A stretch of DNA of 64,000 nt, from positions 1 to 64,000 of the IMG/VR virus record IMGVR_UViG_3300005529_000005. One strand, written 5' to 3'. Numbering within the stretch: the stretch's first letter is position 1; every line of letters begins with the position of its first letter. Shown one piece after another: positions 40,040 through 48,888 of the stretch. The position numbers and the translations under genes are program-made. Origin of the DNA: a virus. The notes under the pieces are model-generated. The model saw only the letters and a list, made by a program, of their open reading frames with translations. It did no database searches and had not been told where the DNA came from.

Positions 40040-40862
40040 GGCCGTCGCGCGCGCGCTGACCGCGCTCACGGGGGAGCGCGATCGCGCCGGCGTCCCGATC
40101 GCCAAGCGCGCGCTGACGGAGCCGGAGAAGGCGCTCCTGAAGCTCCGGCTGAACGACCTGCGGCCGTTCGTCGACCCCGCGAGCATCGACCGCAAGGCGC
40201 AGGAGATCACCGCGATGCTGATGGGCTTCGGCGGCCAGTCGCTCACGGCGGAACAGGCGCGGCTGACGGCGGCGCAGTACGCGCGGACGTGCGCGGACCT
40301 CCCGCTGTGGGCGGTCTCTCGCGCGTGCCACCGGTTCGCGGCCGGGCAGGTGAAGCCGGAGGAGATCGACGAGGAGAGGATCAGCCTGACGTTCCGGCCG
40401 ACGACGGCGCAGCTCTACCAGGTCGCGGCCGCGATCGCGAAGCCCGTCCTTGAGGAGCGGTTCCGGATCAGCGCGGTGCTGCGCGCGACGGTGCTCCTGC
40501 CGAGGAGGGAGCCGACCGAGGAGGAGAAGGCGGCGGTCGCGGAGAAGATACGGGACCTCACCGCGAGGCTCGGCGCGGGGAACGCGGAGAGGGACGCGGA
40601 GCGCACGGGGCGCCTGATGGTCGCGGCGCGGGAGAGCCGCCAGCAGAACGCGCGCCTGATCGAGCGGGAGTACCGCGCGGCGGGGCTCGAGCCTCCCCCG
40701 TGGGTAGGCGACATGCCGCCGGCGTCGCTCTCGTTGATGCTGAGCGTGGGCTACCGGATCGAGGAGGACGCGCGCGGGAAGAAGATGCTGGTCAGACCCG
40801 CGCCGCCCCCGCCGGCCGAGCGCAGGAAGCGCGCCGAGCTCGACGACGAGATTCCGTTCTGA
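39984..40862 (+). CDS. Replication-associated protein, SSB-like acidic tip
   Basis: 292 aa. Helical throughout (KALLKLRLNDLRPFVDPASI, AQYARTCADLPLWAVSRACH, RFAAGQV). The C-terminal ELDDEIPF is very close to the SSB tip. Immediately after the DUF1376 gene, so helicase loader or primosome partner is a fair guess; similar proteins occur in rhizobial prophages. Confidence 0.5.
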   Translation: MTTAMTLSPPASSPPAAPEAVARALTALTGERDRAGVPIAKRALTEPEKALLKLRLNDLRPFVDPASIDRKAQEITAMLMGFGGQSLTAEQARLTAAQYARTCADLPLWAVSRACHRFAAGQVKPEEIDEERISLTFRPTTAQLYQVAAAIAKPVLEERFRISAVLRATVLLPRREPTEEEKAAVAEKIRDLTARLGAGNAERDAERTGRLMVAARESRQQNARLIEREYRAAGLEPPPWVGDMPPASLSLMLSVGYRIEEDARGKKMLVRPAPPPPAERRKRAELDDEIPF

Positions 40863-40894
40863 CCACCGAAAGTTTTGCAACAGGGAGAAGACCT

Positions 40895-41656
40895 ATGAGA
40901 GTAGCCGACCACGTCCTGAAGGTTTTGAGCGCCAGCGCCTTCGACGGCGACAAGCTCGTCCTGCCGCCCCGCCAGCTGGACCGCGACGTCTATCTAGAGG
41001 TCGCCAAGGTGATCGAGGCCGCCGGCGGCAAGTGGAATCGGAAGGCGAAGGCCCACGTCTTCGACGGCTCCGCCGAGGACGCGATCGAGCCGGTCATGCT
41101 GACGGGAGAGGTCACCAGGGTTCAGCAGGAGTTCGGGTTCTTCGAGAGCACGGCCGCCGTGGTCGCGCGGATCATGGCGCTCGCCCACCGGATCGAGCCG
41201 GGCATGCGCATCCTGGAGCCGTCGGCCGGCCGCGGCGCGATCGCGGTCCCGTTGATGAAGGCGGGGGCGGAGGTCCACACGTGGGAGATCCTGCCGAAGA
41301 ACGCGGAGACGCTGCGCGCGGCGGGCCTGAGGCACGTCCACGTCGGAGACTTCCTCGCGAGCGACCCAGTCCCCGGGTTCTACCACCAGGTCTTGATGAA
41401 CCCGCCGTTCGGCCGGCGCGCCGACGTCGACCACGTCCTCCACGCGGCGCGCAGTCTCAGGAGCGGCGGGACGCTGGTGTCCGTCATGTCGGCCGGCGTG
41501 ACGTTTCGCCAGGACCGGAAGACGCTGTCCTTCCACGATCAGGTCAGGCGCATGTCGCTCGGCGTCCACGTCGAGCCGCTGCCGCCGCTGTCCTTCCGGG
41601 AGTCCGGGACCGACGTGAACGCCGTCCTGATCGCCTTCACGCTGGTGGCGCAGTGA
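40895..41656 (+). CDS. N6-adenine-type DNA methyltransferase (gamma-like)
   Basis: 253 aa, ATG at 40895 after CAACAGGGAGAAGACC. N-terminal GGKWNRKAKAHVF is the DUF4942-type strand found in such enzymes. Motif I ILEPSAGRGAIAVPLM, acidic motif II VHTWEI, motif IV MNPPFGRR (NPPF). Probably N6-adenine methylation. Overlaps the following C5 enzyme start by GTGA. Confidence 0.75.
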   Translation: MRVADHVLKVLSASAFDGDKLVLPPRQLDRDVYLEVAKVIEAAGGKWNRKAKAHVFDGSAEDAIEPVMLTGEVTRVQQEFGFFESTAAVVARIMALAHRIEPGMRILEPSAGRGAIAVPLMKAGAEVHTWEILPKNAETLRAAGLRHVHVGDFLASDPVPGFYHQVLMNPPFGRRADVDHVLHAARSLRSGGTLVSVMSAGVTFRQDRKTLSFHDQVRRMSLGVHVEPLPPLSFRESGTDVNAVLIAFTLVAQ

Positions 41657-43914
41657 TCGGCGCGGCGACGATCCAGACGGAGGTCCGCCACGCGCACCTC
41701 TTCTGCGGGATCGGCGGCGGCGCCGTCGGCTTCAACCGGGGGAGCGCGCGCGTCGGGAACACGGAGGCGCGCTTCGTGTGCGTCGGCGGGATCGACTCGG
41801 ACCCGGCGGCGTGCCGGGACTTCGAGCGCAAGGCGCGCGCGCCGGCGACGTGCCGGGACCTCTTCTCGCTCGACCAGTACCGGGACTTCCACGGGCGCGA
41901 CCCGGCGCCCGGGTGGGAGGAGGCGGGACCCGACGCGCTCCACCGCGCGTTCAGGCTGCGGCCGCACATCGTGTTCCTGAGCGCGCCGTGCAAGGGCTTC
42001 TCCGGCCTGCTGTCCGAGACCTCCTCCAAGACCGCGCGCTATCAGGCCTTGAACGGCCTGACGCTGCGCGGCGTGTGGCTCCTGCTGGAGGCCTACAAGG
42101 ACGACCCGGTCGAGCTGCTCGTCTTCGAGAACGTCCCGAGGATCGCGACGCGCGGGCGCTGGCTGCTCGACCAGATCGTCGCGCTGCTGCGCGCCTACGG
42201 CTACGCGGTCGCGGAGACGACGCACGACTGCGGGGAGCTGGGCGAGCTCGGCCAGAGCCGGAAGCGGTTCCTGCTCGTCGCGCGCCACCAGGAGAAGGTC
42301 CCGCCGTTCCTCTATGAGCCTCCGAAGCATCGGCTGCTCGGCGTGGGCGACGTGCTCGAGCGTCTCCCGATGCCGCTGACGGGTGAGGGCGGAGCGATGC
42401 ACCGGATGCCCGCGCTCCAGTGGAAGACGTGGGTCCGTCTGGCCTTCGTGCGCGCCGGCGCCGACTGGCGCTCGCTGAACGACCTCGCGGTCGAGGGCGG
42501 GTTCCTGAAGGACTTCGGGATCGTCCCGGCCGGCCCGTGGCGAAGTGACGTGCTCGGCGTCATGAACTGGACCGACACGGCGGGGACAGTCACGTCCCGC
42601 TCGGGCCCGACGAACGGCCGCTTCGCGGTCGCGGACCCGCGCGCGGGGGAGCTGGCTAGCAAGGACCGTCAGGCCTACGGCGTGGGCGCGTGGGAAGACC
42701 CGGCCGCGACGGTGACCTCCGCGCGCTCGCCCGGTCAGGGGCGCTTCTCCGTGGCGGACCCGCGCTTCGCGCAGGAGCGGCGCAAGGCCGCCTTCGGCGT
42801 GAGGGGATGGGAGGAGCCCGCCGGCGTCGTCCAGGGCGAGAGCCTGCCGAGCAACGGCTCCTTCGCCGTCGCTGATCCCCGGCCGCCTGAGCCCATCCGT
42901 GGGGGAAAATATCGGGTGACCAGGATGGACGAGCCCGCCGGGACGGTGATCGCGTCCTCGACCACCGGGAACGGCGCCTTCGCGGTCTCCGACCCCCGGG
43001 TGGACGGCCACCCCCGGAGCGTCCAGCTCGGCGTGCGGGAGTGGAGCGAGCCGTCCGGGGTCGTCACGGGTCAGATGGCGGCCGGTCAGGGTCCGAACTC
43101 CGTCGCGGACCCGCGACTCGGCGGGAAGCGGTTCAACACGACCTACAGGATCGTGCGATGGGACGAGACCGCGCCGGCGGTCGCCGGCCCGGGCGGACCA
43201 GGCGGGGGGCTGGCGGTCGCCGACCCGCGCGCGACGCACGGTCCCAACGCTCACCACAACAAGATGCGGGTCGAGCCGTGGACGGACCCGTGTCACGCCG
43301 TCACCGGGACCGACCGCGTCGGGAGCGGCGCGCTGTGCGTCGCCGACCCGCGCTGGAGGGACGGCCGCGACGCCTACCTCTCCGCCGGGCACTACGGCGT
43401 GGTCCCCTGGACGCGGCCGTCGCGCGCCGTCTTCGGCCACGGTCAGCACGACAACGGCTTCAACTCCGTCGCTGACCCGCGACCGGATGGGAAAAACTCG
43501 TCCACCGACGAGTCGTGCGGGATCAACGGCTTGGGAGCCGAGTGGACGAGTCCGCGGGAAGAACCCGAGAAGTCGTCCATCCTCCTGCCCGCCCCCGACG
43601 AGCGCCTCGTGTGCGTCATCTTCGCCCGCGACGGGACGTGGCACCGGCCCTTCACCACGCTGGAGCTGGCGGCTCTGCAGGGCCTCGTCGACCCGGAGGA
43701 GCAGTTCGAGCTCGACGGCCTCTCCGACGCGGCGTGGCGGGAGCGAATCGGCAACTGCGTCCCGCCGCCCTCGGCGACGGCGATCGCGAGCGTGATGGGA
43801 GAGACGCTCCTCCTCGCGTGGGCGGGGGAGACGTTCAAGCTGAGCGCCGCGCCGATCTGGGTCAGGGACGTCGCGGTCGGGCTCTCCGTGCGGCCGCAGG
43901 AGATCGACCAATGA
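41653..43914 (+). CDS. C5-cytosine DNA methyltransferase with eight repeated TRD-like units
   Basis: 753 aa, GTG start at 41653. Motif I HLFCGIGGGAVGF (residues 15-27), catalytic motif IV APCKGFSG with Cys113, motif VI ENVPR with Glu159, motif VIII QSRKR at 201-205, and late motifs FTTLELAALQG and IGNCVPPPSATAIA. Between about residues 300 and 610 lie eight units of the form WxEPAGTVxxxxxxxNGxFAVADPR, 35-45 residues each. Ordinary C5 enzymes (350-450 aa) have one target-recognition domain, so this could have several specificities or a changed target. Confidence 0.85.
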   Translation: MIGAATIQTEVRHAHLFCGIGGGAVGFNRGSARVGNTEARFVCVGGIDSDPAACRDFERKARAPATCRDLFSLDQYRDFHGRDPAPGWEEAGPDALHRAFRLRPHIVFLSAPCKGFSGLLSETSSKTARYQALNGLTLRGVWLLLEAYKDDPVELLVFENVPRIATRGRWLLDQIVALLRAYGYAVAETTHDCGELGELGQSRKRFLLVARHQEKVPPFLYEPPKHRLLGVGDVLERLPMPLTGEGGAMHRMPALQWKTWVRLAFVRAGADWRSLNDLAVEGGFLKDFGIVPAGPWRSDVLGVMNWTDTAGTVTSRSGPTNGRFAVADPRAGELASKDRQAYGVGAWEDPAATVTSARSPGQGRFSVADPRFAQERRKAAFGVRGWEEPAGVVQGESLPSNGSFAVADPRPPEPIRGGKYRVTRMDEPAGTVIASSTTGNGAFAVSDPRVDGHPRSVQLGVREWSEPSGVVTGQMAAGQGPNSVADPRLGGKRFNTTYRIVRWDETAPAVAGPGGPGGGLAVADPRATHGPNAHHNKMRVEPWTDPCHAVTGTDRVGSGALCVADPRWRDGRDAYLSAGHYGVVPWTRPSRAVFGHGQHDNGFNSVADPRPDGKNSSTDESCGINGLGAEWTSPREEPEKSSILLPAPDERLVCVIFARDGTWHRPFTTLELAALQGLVDPEEQFELDGLSDAAWRERIGNCVPPPSATAIASVMGETLLLAWAGETFKLSAAPIWVRDVAVGLSVRPQEIDQ
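42547..43480 (+). repeat. Protein-level tandem repeat (8 units) inside C5 methyltransferase
   Basis: Units end in FAVADPR, FSVADPR, FAVADPR, FAVSDPR, NSVADPR, LAVADPR, LCVADPR and NSVADPR. Each is preceded by a WxxPxxxVxG strand (WTDTAGTVTS, WEDPAATVTS, WEEPAGVVQG, MDEPAGTVIA, WSEPSGVVTG, WDETAPAVAG, WTDPCHAVTG, WTRPSRAVFG). DNA copies have diverged, so the expansion is old. Confidence 0.85.
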
Positions 43915-44117
43915 GCAGACGCTATGCCGTGGTTTTTCCCGACGGCTCGATGTCCGTGATGGCTGAGCCCAAGACCGGTCACGAAGCCGCCTCCTATCGC
44001 GGAATGGCGAAGGAGGAGCGTGACGGCTGGAATGAACGGGAGCGTAAATCGAAGTCGAAGAGCTTCGCCAAGCTGGCGACGGTTGAGGTCTCCGACGTGA
44101 AGGAGCTAAGACGATGA
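43911..44117 (+). CDS. Small unknown protein between methyltransferases
   Basis: 68 aa, ATGA overlap at both ends. RRYAVVFPDGSMSVMAEPKT looks like a small beta unit, followed by a charged helix (KEERDGWNERERKSKSKSF). May be a partner or regulator of the methyltransferases; no direct evidence. Confidence 0.45.
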   Translation: MSRRYAVVFPDGSMSVMAEPKTGHEAASYRGMAKEERDGWNERERKSKSKSFAKLATVEVSDVKELRR

Positions 44118-44929
44118 CTCGCGAGACCGCCCCGAGGTTCTCGGGGATCGGCGGCCACCACAGCCACAAGGCGGGGACCGTCGAGTGGATCACCCCGCCG
44201 GACGTCATAGCGGCGCTCGGGCCCTTCGACCTCGACCCGTGCTCCTCGCTAGCCCAGCCGTGGCCGACCGCGGCGCGCGCCTTCACCCGGACCGACAACG
44301 GCCTGACGCGCGCGTGGGAGGGGCGGGTCTGGCTGAACCCTCCCTACGCGAACGGCGTGATCGAGAAGTGGCTCGCGCGCATGGCGGAGCACGACCGAGG
44401 GACGGCGCTGATCTTCGCGCGGACGGAGACCGACGCCTTCTTCAGGTTCGTGTGGGAGCGCGCGACGGCGCTCCTCTTCATGCGCGGCCGGATCAACTTC
44501 CACTTCGGGGAGCCGTGGCTCGACCAGAAAACCGGTGTCCACTATCAGGTCGGCGATCGCGCCCCCGGGAACGCCGGCGCGCCGACCGTGCTGTGCGCCT
44601 ACGGGGTCGACGACGCGGACGTGCTGGCGGCCTGCCGGATCGACGGCCGCTTCGTCCCGCTCCGCCTCCCGCGCTCAGTGGTCGTGTCGATTTTCTCGAC
44701 CTCAAACGAGGAGGCAAAAAGTGTCGTCACCTGGCGGGAGGCCCTCGCCGGCTTCTTCGCCGAGCGCGAGGGGCCGGTCGTCCTCGAGGACCTCTACCGC
44801 GCCTTCGCGACGCACCCGAAGGCGGCGACGAACCGGAACGTCCAGGCGAAGCTGCGCCAGCAGCTCCAGGAGGGACCCTACCGCCGGGTCGGTCCTGGTC
44901 TTTGGGAGGCGGCTGAACAGGGAGCGTGA
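44114..44929 (+). CDS. Phage N6-adenine methyltransferase (Dam-like, PF05869 type)
   Basis: 271 aa. EWITPPDVIAALGPFDLDPC, then RVWLNPPYANGVIEKWL with catalytic NPPY, then TALIFARTETDAFF and LLFMRGRINF: the standard order for phage Dam-like enzymes. Extra C-terminal domain of about 75 residues (WREALAGFFAEREGPVVLED, LYRAFATHPKAATNRNVQAK) looks like a winged helix and is not usual for the family. Confidence 0.85.
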   Translation: MTRETAPRFSGIGGHHSHKAGTVEWITPPDVIAALGPFDLDPCSSLAQPWPTAARAFTRTDNGLTRAWEGRVWLNPPYANGVIEKWLARMAEHDRGTALIFARTETDAFFRFVWERATALLFMRGRINFHFGEPWLDQKTGVHYQVGDRAPGNAGAPTVLCAYGVDDADVLAACRIDGRFVPLRLPRSVVVSIFSTSNEEAKSVVTWREALAGFFAEREGPVVLEDLYRAFATHPKAATNRNVQAKLRQQLQEGPYRRVGPGLWEAAEQGA

Positions 44930-44931
44930 CC

Positions 44932-45129
44932 ATGGCATGCGACGCAGCGATCCGGCACGTCAGGCGGGTGCTGGACGAGAGGTTCCTGAGCATGAACGCC
45001 AGCGACGTCTACGCCGAGGTCAGGTGGTGGACCCCGGACACGATCGTCGAGGCGCTCGACTCGCTCGTCGCCGCGCGGGCCGCGATCAAGGTCGAGGACC
45101 GCTACCACGTCCTGGGACCGCTCCGGTGA
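44932..45129 (+). CDS. Small winged-helix-like protein
   Basis: 65 aa. ATG at 44932 with GGGAG 8 bases upstream is preferred to GTG at 44926. HVRRVLDERFLSMNASDVYA, VEALDSLVAARAAIKVEDRY have the look of a compact winged helix. GTGA overlap with the next gene. Confidence 0.5.
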   Translation: MACDAAIRHVRRVLDERFLSMNASDVYAEVRWWTPDTIVEALDSLVAARAAIKVEDRYHVLGPLR

Positions 45130-45329
45130 GCGCGGCGCGGGGCGACGAGGTCGTCTACCTCTCCCTGACGGGGGAGACGTGGGACGCCGTGGTCGCGGCG
45201 GTCGGTCCCGAGGACCGCGTCACCCTCCTCGTCGGGAGCTTCGAGCTCGAACTGAGCCGCGTTCCCCTTGACGACACCCGCACTCTTCCTGGATCGTGGT
45301 CCCCGCTCGGACAGGGAGAGGGCGATTGA
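45126..45329 (+). CDS. Small unknown protein
   Basis: 67 aa, GTG at 45126. GDEVVYLSLTGETWDAVVAA and RVTLLVGSFELELSRVPLDD: small beta-rich fold. Overlaps both neighbours by 4 bases. Confidence 0.45.
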   Translation: MSAARGDEVVYLSLTGETWDAVVAAVGPEDRVTLLVGSFELELSRVPLDDTRTLPGSWSPLGQGEGD

Positions 45330-45928
45330 CCAAGAGACCCAAGCCGGCCGCGGCCGTCGACTTCGACGGGAGGGACGTACCCGCGATGCGGCCCGTCATG
45401 ACGCCGCTGACGAAGATCGTCCCGTACCCGCTCAACCCGCGCACGCACCCGCCCGCTCAGGTCGCGCTCCTCGCCGGCATGATGACGAAGCACGGCGTCG
45501 ACCAGCCGATCGTCATGCGCGAGGAGGACGGGTTCATCCTGAAGGGTCACGGGCGGCGCCTCGCGGCGATCGCGGCCGCGATGGACGCCTTCCCGGTGAT
45601 CTGGCGCGCCGGCCTCTCGGAGGAAGAGGCGCGCGCGATGCGCATCGAGGACAACCAGGTCGCGCTGCTCGCCGGTTGGGACCGAGAGTTGATCCACCAG
45701 GAGGTCGTCAGCCTGAAGACGGCGGGCTACGACGTGTCGACGCTCGGCTTCGGCGACGCGCAGCTGGTCCAGTTCACCACGACGCCGGGACCGCCCGCTC
45801 AGTTCCCCGCCTTCGGGGAGAACATCCCCACCGACTTCTGCTGCCCGAAGTGCGGCTACAAGTGGTCGGGGAAGCCGACGCCCGAGTCGGACGGCGACCG
45901 CGCGGCTCCCAAGCGGAAGAAGGCGTGA
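45326..45928 (+). CDS. ParB-like nuclease-domain protein with zinc ribbon
   Basis: 200 aa, TTG start at 45326 overlapping the previous stop, with AGGGAGAGG upstream. KIVPYPLNPRTHPPAQVALL, GVDQPIVMREEDGFILKGHG, RRLAAIAAAM, IEDNQVALLAGWD is the ParB/Spo0J N-domain common in phages beside DNA methyltransferases. C-terminus FCCPKCGYKW is half of a zinc ribbon. Other phage members are fused to methyltransferases; here it is separate and just upstream of one. Confidence 0.75.
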   Translation: MTKRPKPAAAVDFDGRDVPAMRPVMTPLTKIVPYPLNPRTHPPAQVALLAGMMTKHGVDQPIVMREEDGFILKGHGRRLAAIAAAMDAFPVIWRAGLSEEEARAMRIEDNQVALLAGWDRELIHQEVVSLKTAGYDVSTLGFGDAQLVQFTTTPGPPAQFPAFGENIPTDFCCPKCGYKWSGKPTPESDGDRAAPKRKKA

Positions 45929-45929
45929 T

Positions 45930-47597
45930 GTGGCTCTCCTCCTGCGGATCAAGGATCCCCAGTTCTTCCGCAAGCGGAGCACCGGGCAACCGGTGCGCAC
46001 CATCGACCTCGACGCGGAGCCGTGTCCGACGATCATGGCGAACGGGATCAGGAGCGTCACCGTCGGGCGCTACGAGCTGGTCGACGACGGGAGGCCCCCG
46101 GTGATCGACGCGACGAAGCCTCCCTACCGCGTCCCGTCCATGGCGGAGATCGCGGCGGTCGAGCCGAACGGGCTGAAGGTGATCTCCACGTTCGCGGGAT
46201 GCGGCGGCTCCTCGCTCGGCTACCGGATGGCGGGCTTCAAGGTCCTATGGGCGTCGGAGTTCGTCGAGCGCGCGCGGCTCGACTACGAGGCGAACGCCGC
46301 TCAGGGGACGGTCGTCGACGGCCGCGACATCCGCCAGGTCGACCCCCTGGAGGTCCTGAGGACGGTCGGCCTTCAGCCGGGCGAGCTCGACGTGCTCGAT
46401 GGCTCCCCGCCGTGCGCGTCCTTCTCGACCTCCGGCAAGCGCGACAAGAAGTGGGGAACGGTCAGCAAGTACAGCGACCGGGAGCAGCGCACCGACGACC
46501 TCTTCTTCGAGTTCGTTCGGTTCGCGAAGGCGATGCGGCCTCGCGTGTTCGTGGCGGAGAACGTCTCCGGGCTCGTGAAGGGCGTCGCGAAGGGCTACTT
46601 CCTGGAGATCCTGGCCGCGATGAAGAAGGTCGGCTACCGCGTGGAGGCGCGCCTCCTCGACGCTCAGTGGCTCGGCGTCCCGCAGCAGCGGCAGCGGATC
46701 ATCTTCGTCGGCGTGCGCAGGGACCTCGGCCTCGAGCCCGCCTACCCGTCGCCGCTGCCCTACCGATATAGCGTACGCGACGCTCTGCCCTGGATCAGCC
46801 GCGCGATCCACGACACGTCGGGAGACCGAAGCGTCGGGGAAATCACGAACCGGCCGGCGCCGACGATCACGGTGGGCGGCCTGCAGCCCAACGCCTGCCA
46901 CTTCAAGGTCGTCGAGGCGACGGTCTTCCAGAGCGACAAGTACACCCACCTGAAGGACGTGACCGACACGCCCGCGCTGACGATCCGGGCGACGCCCGGC
47001 GAGGGGAAGAAGAAGCCCTTCGTGGTCGAGCGCGTCGTCCAGGGTCCGGAGGTCGACCAGCGCAACGAGGGTCGCGACCTGAGCGACGGCCCCGCGCCGA
47101 CGGTCGTCGCCGGCGACGCTGAGAAGCGCACGCCGCGCCAGTTCGTGGTCGAGCAGTTCGTCGTGGAGCCCGAGACCGACATCAGCGGCCAGGCGATCGG
47201 CAAGGAGTACGACCGCCTGAACCCGGGGCAGGAGTCGGACAAGTACTTCAACCTGAAGCGCGCGCCGATCAGCGAGCCGTGCCAGACGGTGACCGCCTCG
47301 GGCGGGATGAACTCCGGGATCGCGAGCGTGACGCACCCGACGGAGAAGCGGAAGTTCTCGATCGCCGAGCTGCGCCGCGTATGCGGCTTCCCGGACGACT
47401 TCGCGCTCGGCGGGACCTACGCGCAGCAGTGGGAGCGGATGGGGCGCGCGGTCCCGCCGGTGATGATGGCCGCGATCGCGCGCAGCGTCGCCGGCGTGCT
47501 GAAGGAGGCGAAGAATGTGCGGCCTGCTCGGAGCGTTCGATCTCCCCCGGTTCGACGTCGCCGCGCGGCTCGACCTGATAGCGCATCGCGGGCCTGA
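45930..47597 (+). CDS. C5-cytosine DNA methyltransferase 2
   Basis: 555 aa, GTG at 45930. Motif I TFAGCGGSSLGYRMAG, motif IV SPPCASFSTSG with Cys162, motif VI AENVSG, motif VIII QQRQRIIFVG, C-terminal KFSIAELRRVCGFPDDF. The target region has four PxxT(I/V) units (RPAPTITVGG, TPALTIRAT, GPAPTVVAG, EPCQTVTAS), and a fifth-like EPCPTIMANG sits at the N-terminus before motif I. Final 28 residues overlap the asparagine synthetase gene and are Arg-rich. Confidence 0.85.
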   Translation: MALLLRIKDPQFFRKRSTGQPVRTIDLDAEPCPTIMANGIRSVTVGRYELVDDGRPPVIDATKPPYRVPSMAEIAAVEPNGLKVISTFAGCGGSSLGYRMAGFKVLWASEFVERARLDYEANAAQGTVVDGRDIRQVDPLEVLRTVGLQPGELDVLDGSPPCASFSTSGKRDKKWGTVSKYSDREQRTDDLFFEFVRFAKAMRPRVFVAENVSGLVKGVAKGYFLEILAAMKKVGYRVEARLLDAQWLGVPQQRQRIIFVGVRRDLGLEPAYPSPLPYRYSVRDALPWISRAIHDTSGDRSVGEITNRPAPTITVGGLQPNACHFKVVEATVFQSDKYTHLKDVTDTPALTIRATPGEGKKKPFVVERVVQGPEVDQRNEGRDLSDGPAPTVVAGDAEKRTPRQFVVEQFVVEPETDISGQAIGKEYDRLNPGQESDKYFNLKRAPISEPCQTVTASGGMNSGIASVTHPTEKRKFSIAELRRVCGFPDDFALGGTYAQQWERMGRAVPPVMMAAIARSVAGVLKEAKNVRPARSVRSPPVRRRRAARPDSASRA

Positions 47598-48888
47598 CGG
47601 CTCCGGGGTCGCGTCGTCCGGGCCTGCGGTCCACGGCCACGTCCGCCTCGCCCTCCTCGACCTGAGCGAGGCCGGCGCGCAGCCGTTCAGGCGAGGCGAG
47701 GGCCTCCTCTCCTTCAACGGTGAGATTTGGAACTGGCGCGCCGTCCGGGAGGAGCTGGAGCGCGCGGACGAGGTCTTCCGCACGTCGTGCGACACGGAGG
47801 TCCTCGCGGCCGCGCTCGACCGTTGGGGCGTCGGGGAGACGCTCCCGCGCCTCGAGGGCATGTTCGCCTTCGCGTGGTCGAAGGGGCGGACGCACGTCCT
47901 CGCGCGCGACCGCTTCGGGAAGATCCCGCTCCACGTCTCCCGCTTCGCGCGGTCCTTCGTCTGGTCGAGCGAGATGAAGGGGCTCGGGCCCGAGCACCCG
48001 TCGGCGCCGCTCCCGCCCGGGACGATCCTCGATCTGACCACCGGGGAACTGGAGACCTGGTACGCGCTCCCGCGGCGCCACGCGGTCGAGTCCCCCGCGG
48101 CGATCGCGGCTGACCTCCGCGCCGGCGTGGCGGCCCGGATCGTCTCCGACGCGCCGCTGTGCTGCCTGATCTCCGGCGGGCTCGACTCGTCGCTGATCCT
48201 GACGGAGGCGCGCCGGCTGAAGCCAGACGTCGTCGCCTTCACCGCCCGCCACGACGACCGCTCCGCCGACCTGAGGGCCGCGCGGCGCCTCTGCGCCGAG
48301 CTCGACGTGAGCCTGGTCGAGGTCCCCGTGGGCGCGCCGACGGCGGACACGCTCGCGGCGGCCGTCCGCGCGATCGAACTGCCGAGCAAGGCCCAGGTGG
48401 AGATCGCGGCGCTGTGCGTGCCGCTCGCTCGCGCGATCGCCGCGGAGGGCTTCAAGGCCTGCCTCTCCGGGGAGGCGGCGGACGAACTCTTCGGCGGCTA
48501 CGGCTCGATGTGCATCAAGGGGGCGCGCGCGGACGACGAGGCGTGGCGCGCGATCCGCGTCGCTCAGATCGAGAAGATGGCGCGCGGAAACTTCGTGCGG
48601 TGCAACAAGGCGTTCATGGCGGCGGGCGTCGAGTGCCGCCTCCCGTTCATGGAGCGACGGCTCGTGGAGCGCGTGATCAACCTGAGGAAGGTCGACTGCC
48701 CGCCCGGGAAGAAGGCGCTGAAGGAGGCCGCGCGCGGTCTCGTCCCGCGGTGGGTGATCTCCCGCACCAAGCAGACGTTCCAGGGAGGCGCGGGGATGGA
48801 CGAGGCGGCGGCGCGGGCGGTGGCGAACCCGAAGGTCTTCTACGGGGCAGAGTTCCGGTCAGCCTTCGGCGCGGCCGTCGCGGCGTAG
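47515..48888 (+). CDS. Asparagine synthetase (glutamine-hydrolysing), AsnB-like
   Basis: 457 aa. Begins MCGLLGAF with Cys2 as glutaminase nucleophile, then AHRGPDGSG, FNGEIWNW and SCDTEVLAAALDRWG (class II amidotransferase domain, to about residue 190). The synthetase domain has the PP-loop SGGLDSSL at about 220 and SGEAADELFGGYGS. Shorter than cellular AsnB (about 550), the C-terminus being trimmed. In a phage next to DNA-modifying genes it may aminate a small molecule or a base rather than make asparagine; this is inference. Confidence 0.85.
   Translation: MCGLLGAFDLPRFDVAARLDLIAHRGPDGSGVASSGPAVHGHVRLALLDLSEAGAQPFRRGEGLLSFNGEIWNWRAVREELERADEVFRTSCDTEVLAAALDRWGVGETLPRLEGMFAFAWSKGRTHVLARDRFGKIPLHVSRFARSFVWSSEMKGLGPEHPSAPLPPGTILDLTTGELETWYALPRRHAVESPAAIAADLRAGVAARIVSDAPLCCLISGGLDSSLILTEARRLKPDVVAFTARHDDRSADLRAARRLCAELDVSLVEVPVGAPTADTLAAAVRAIELPSKAQVEIAALCVPLARAIAAEGFKACLSGEAADELFGGYGSMCIKGARADDEAWRAIRVAQIEKMARGNFVRCNKAFMAAGVECRLPFMERRLVERVINLRKVDCPPGKKALKEAARGLVPRWVISRTKQTFQGGAGMDEAAARAVANPKVFYGAEFRSAFGAAVAA

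Noticed and set aside
41539-44298. 919-codon minus frame opposite the C5 methyltransferase
   Set aside because: The plus frame carries all catalytic motifs; the minus frame has none and is antisense shadow.
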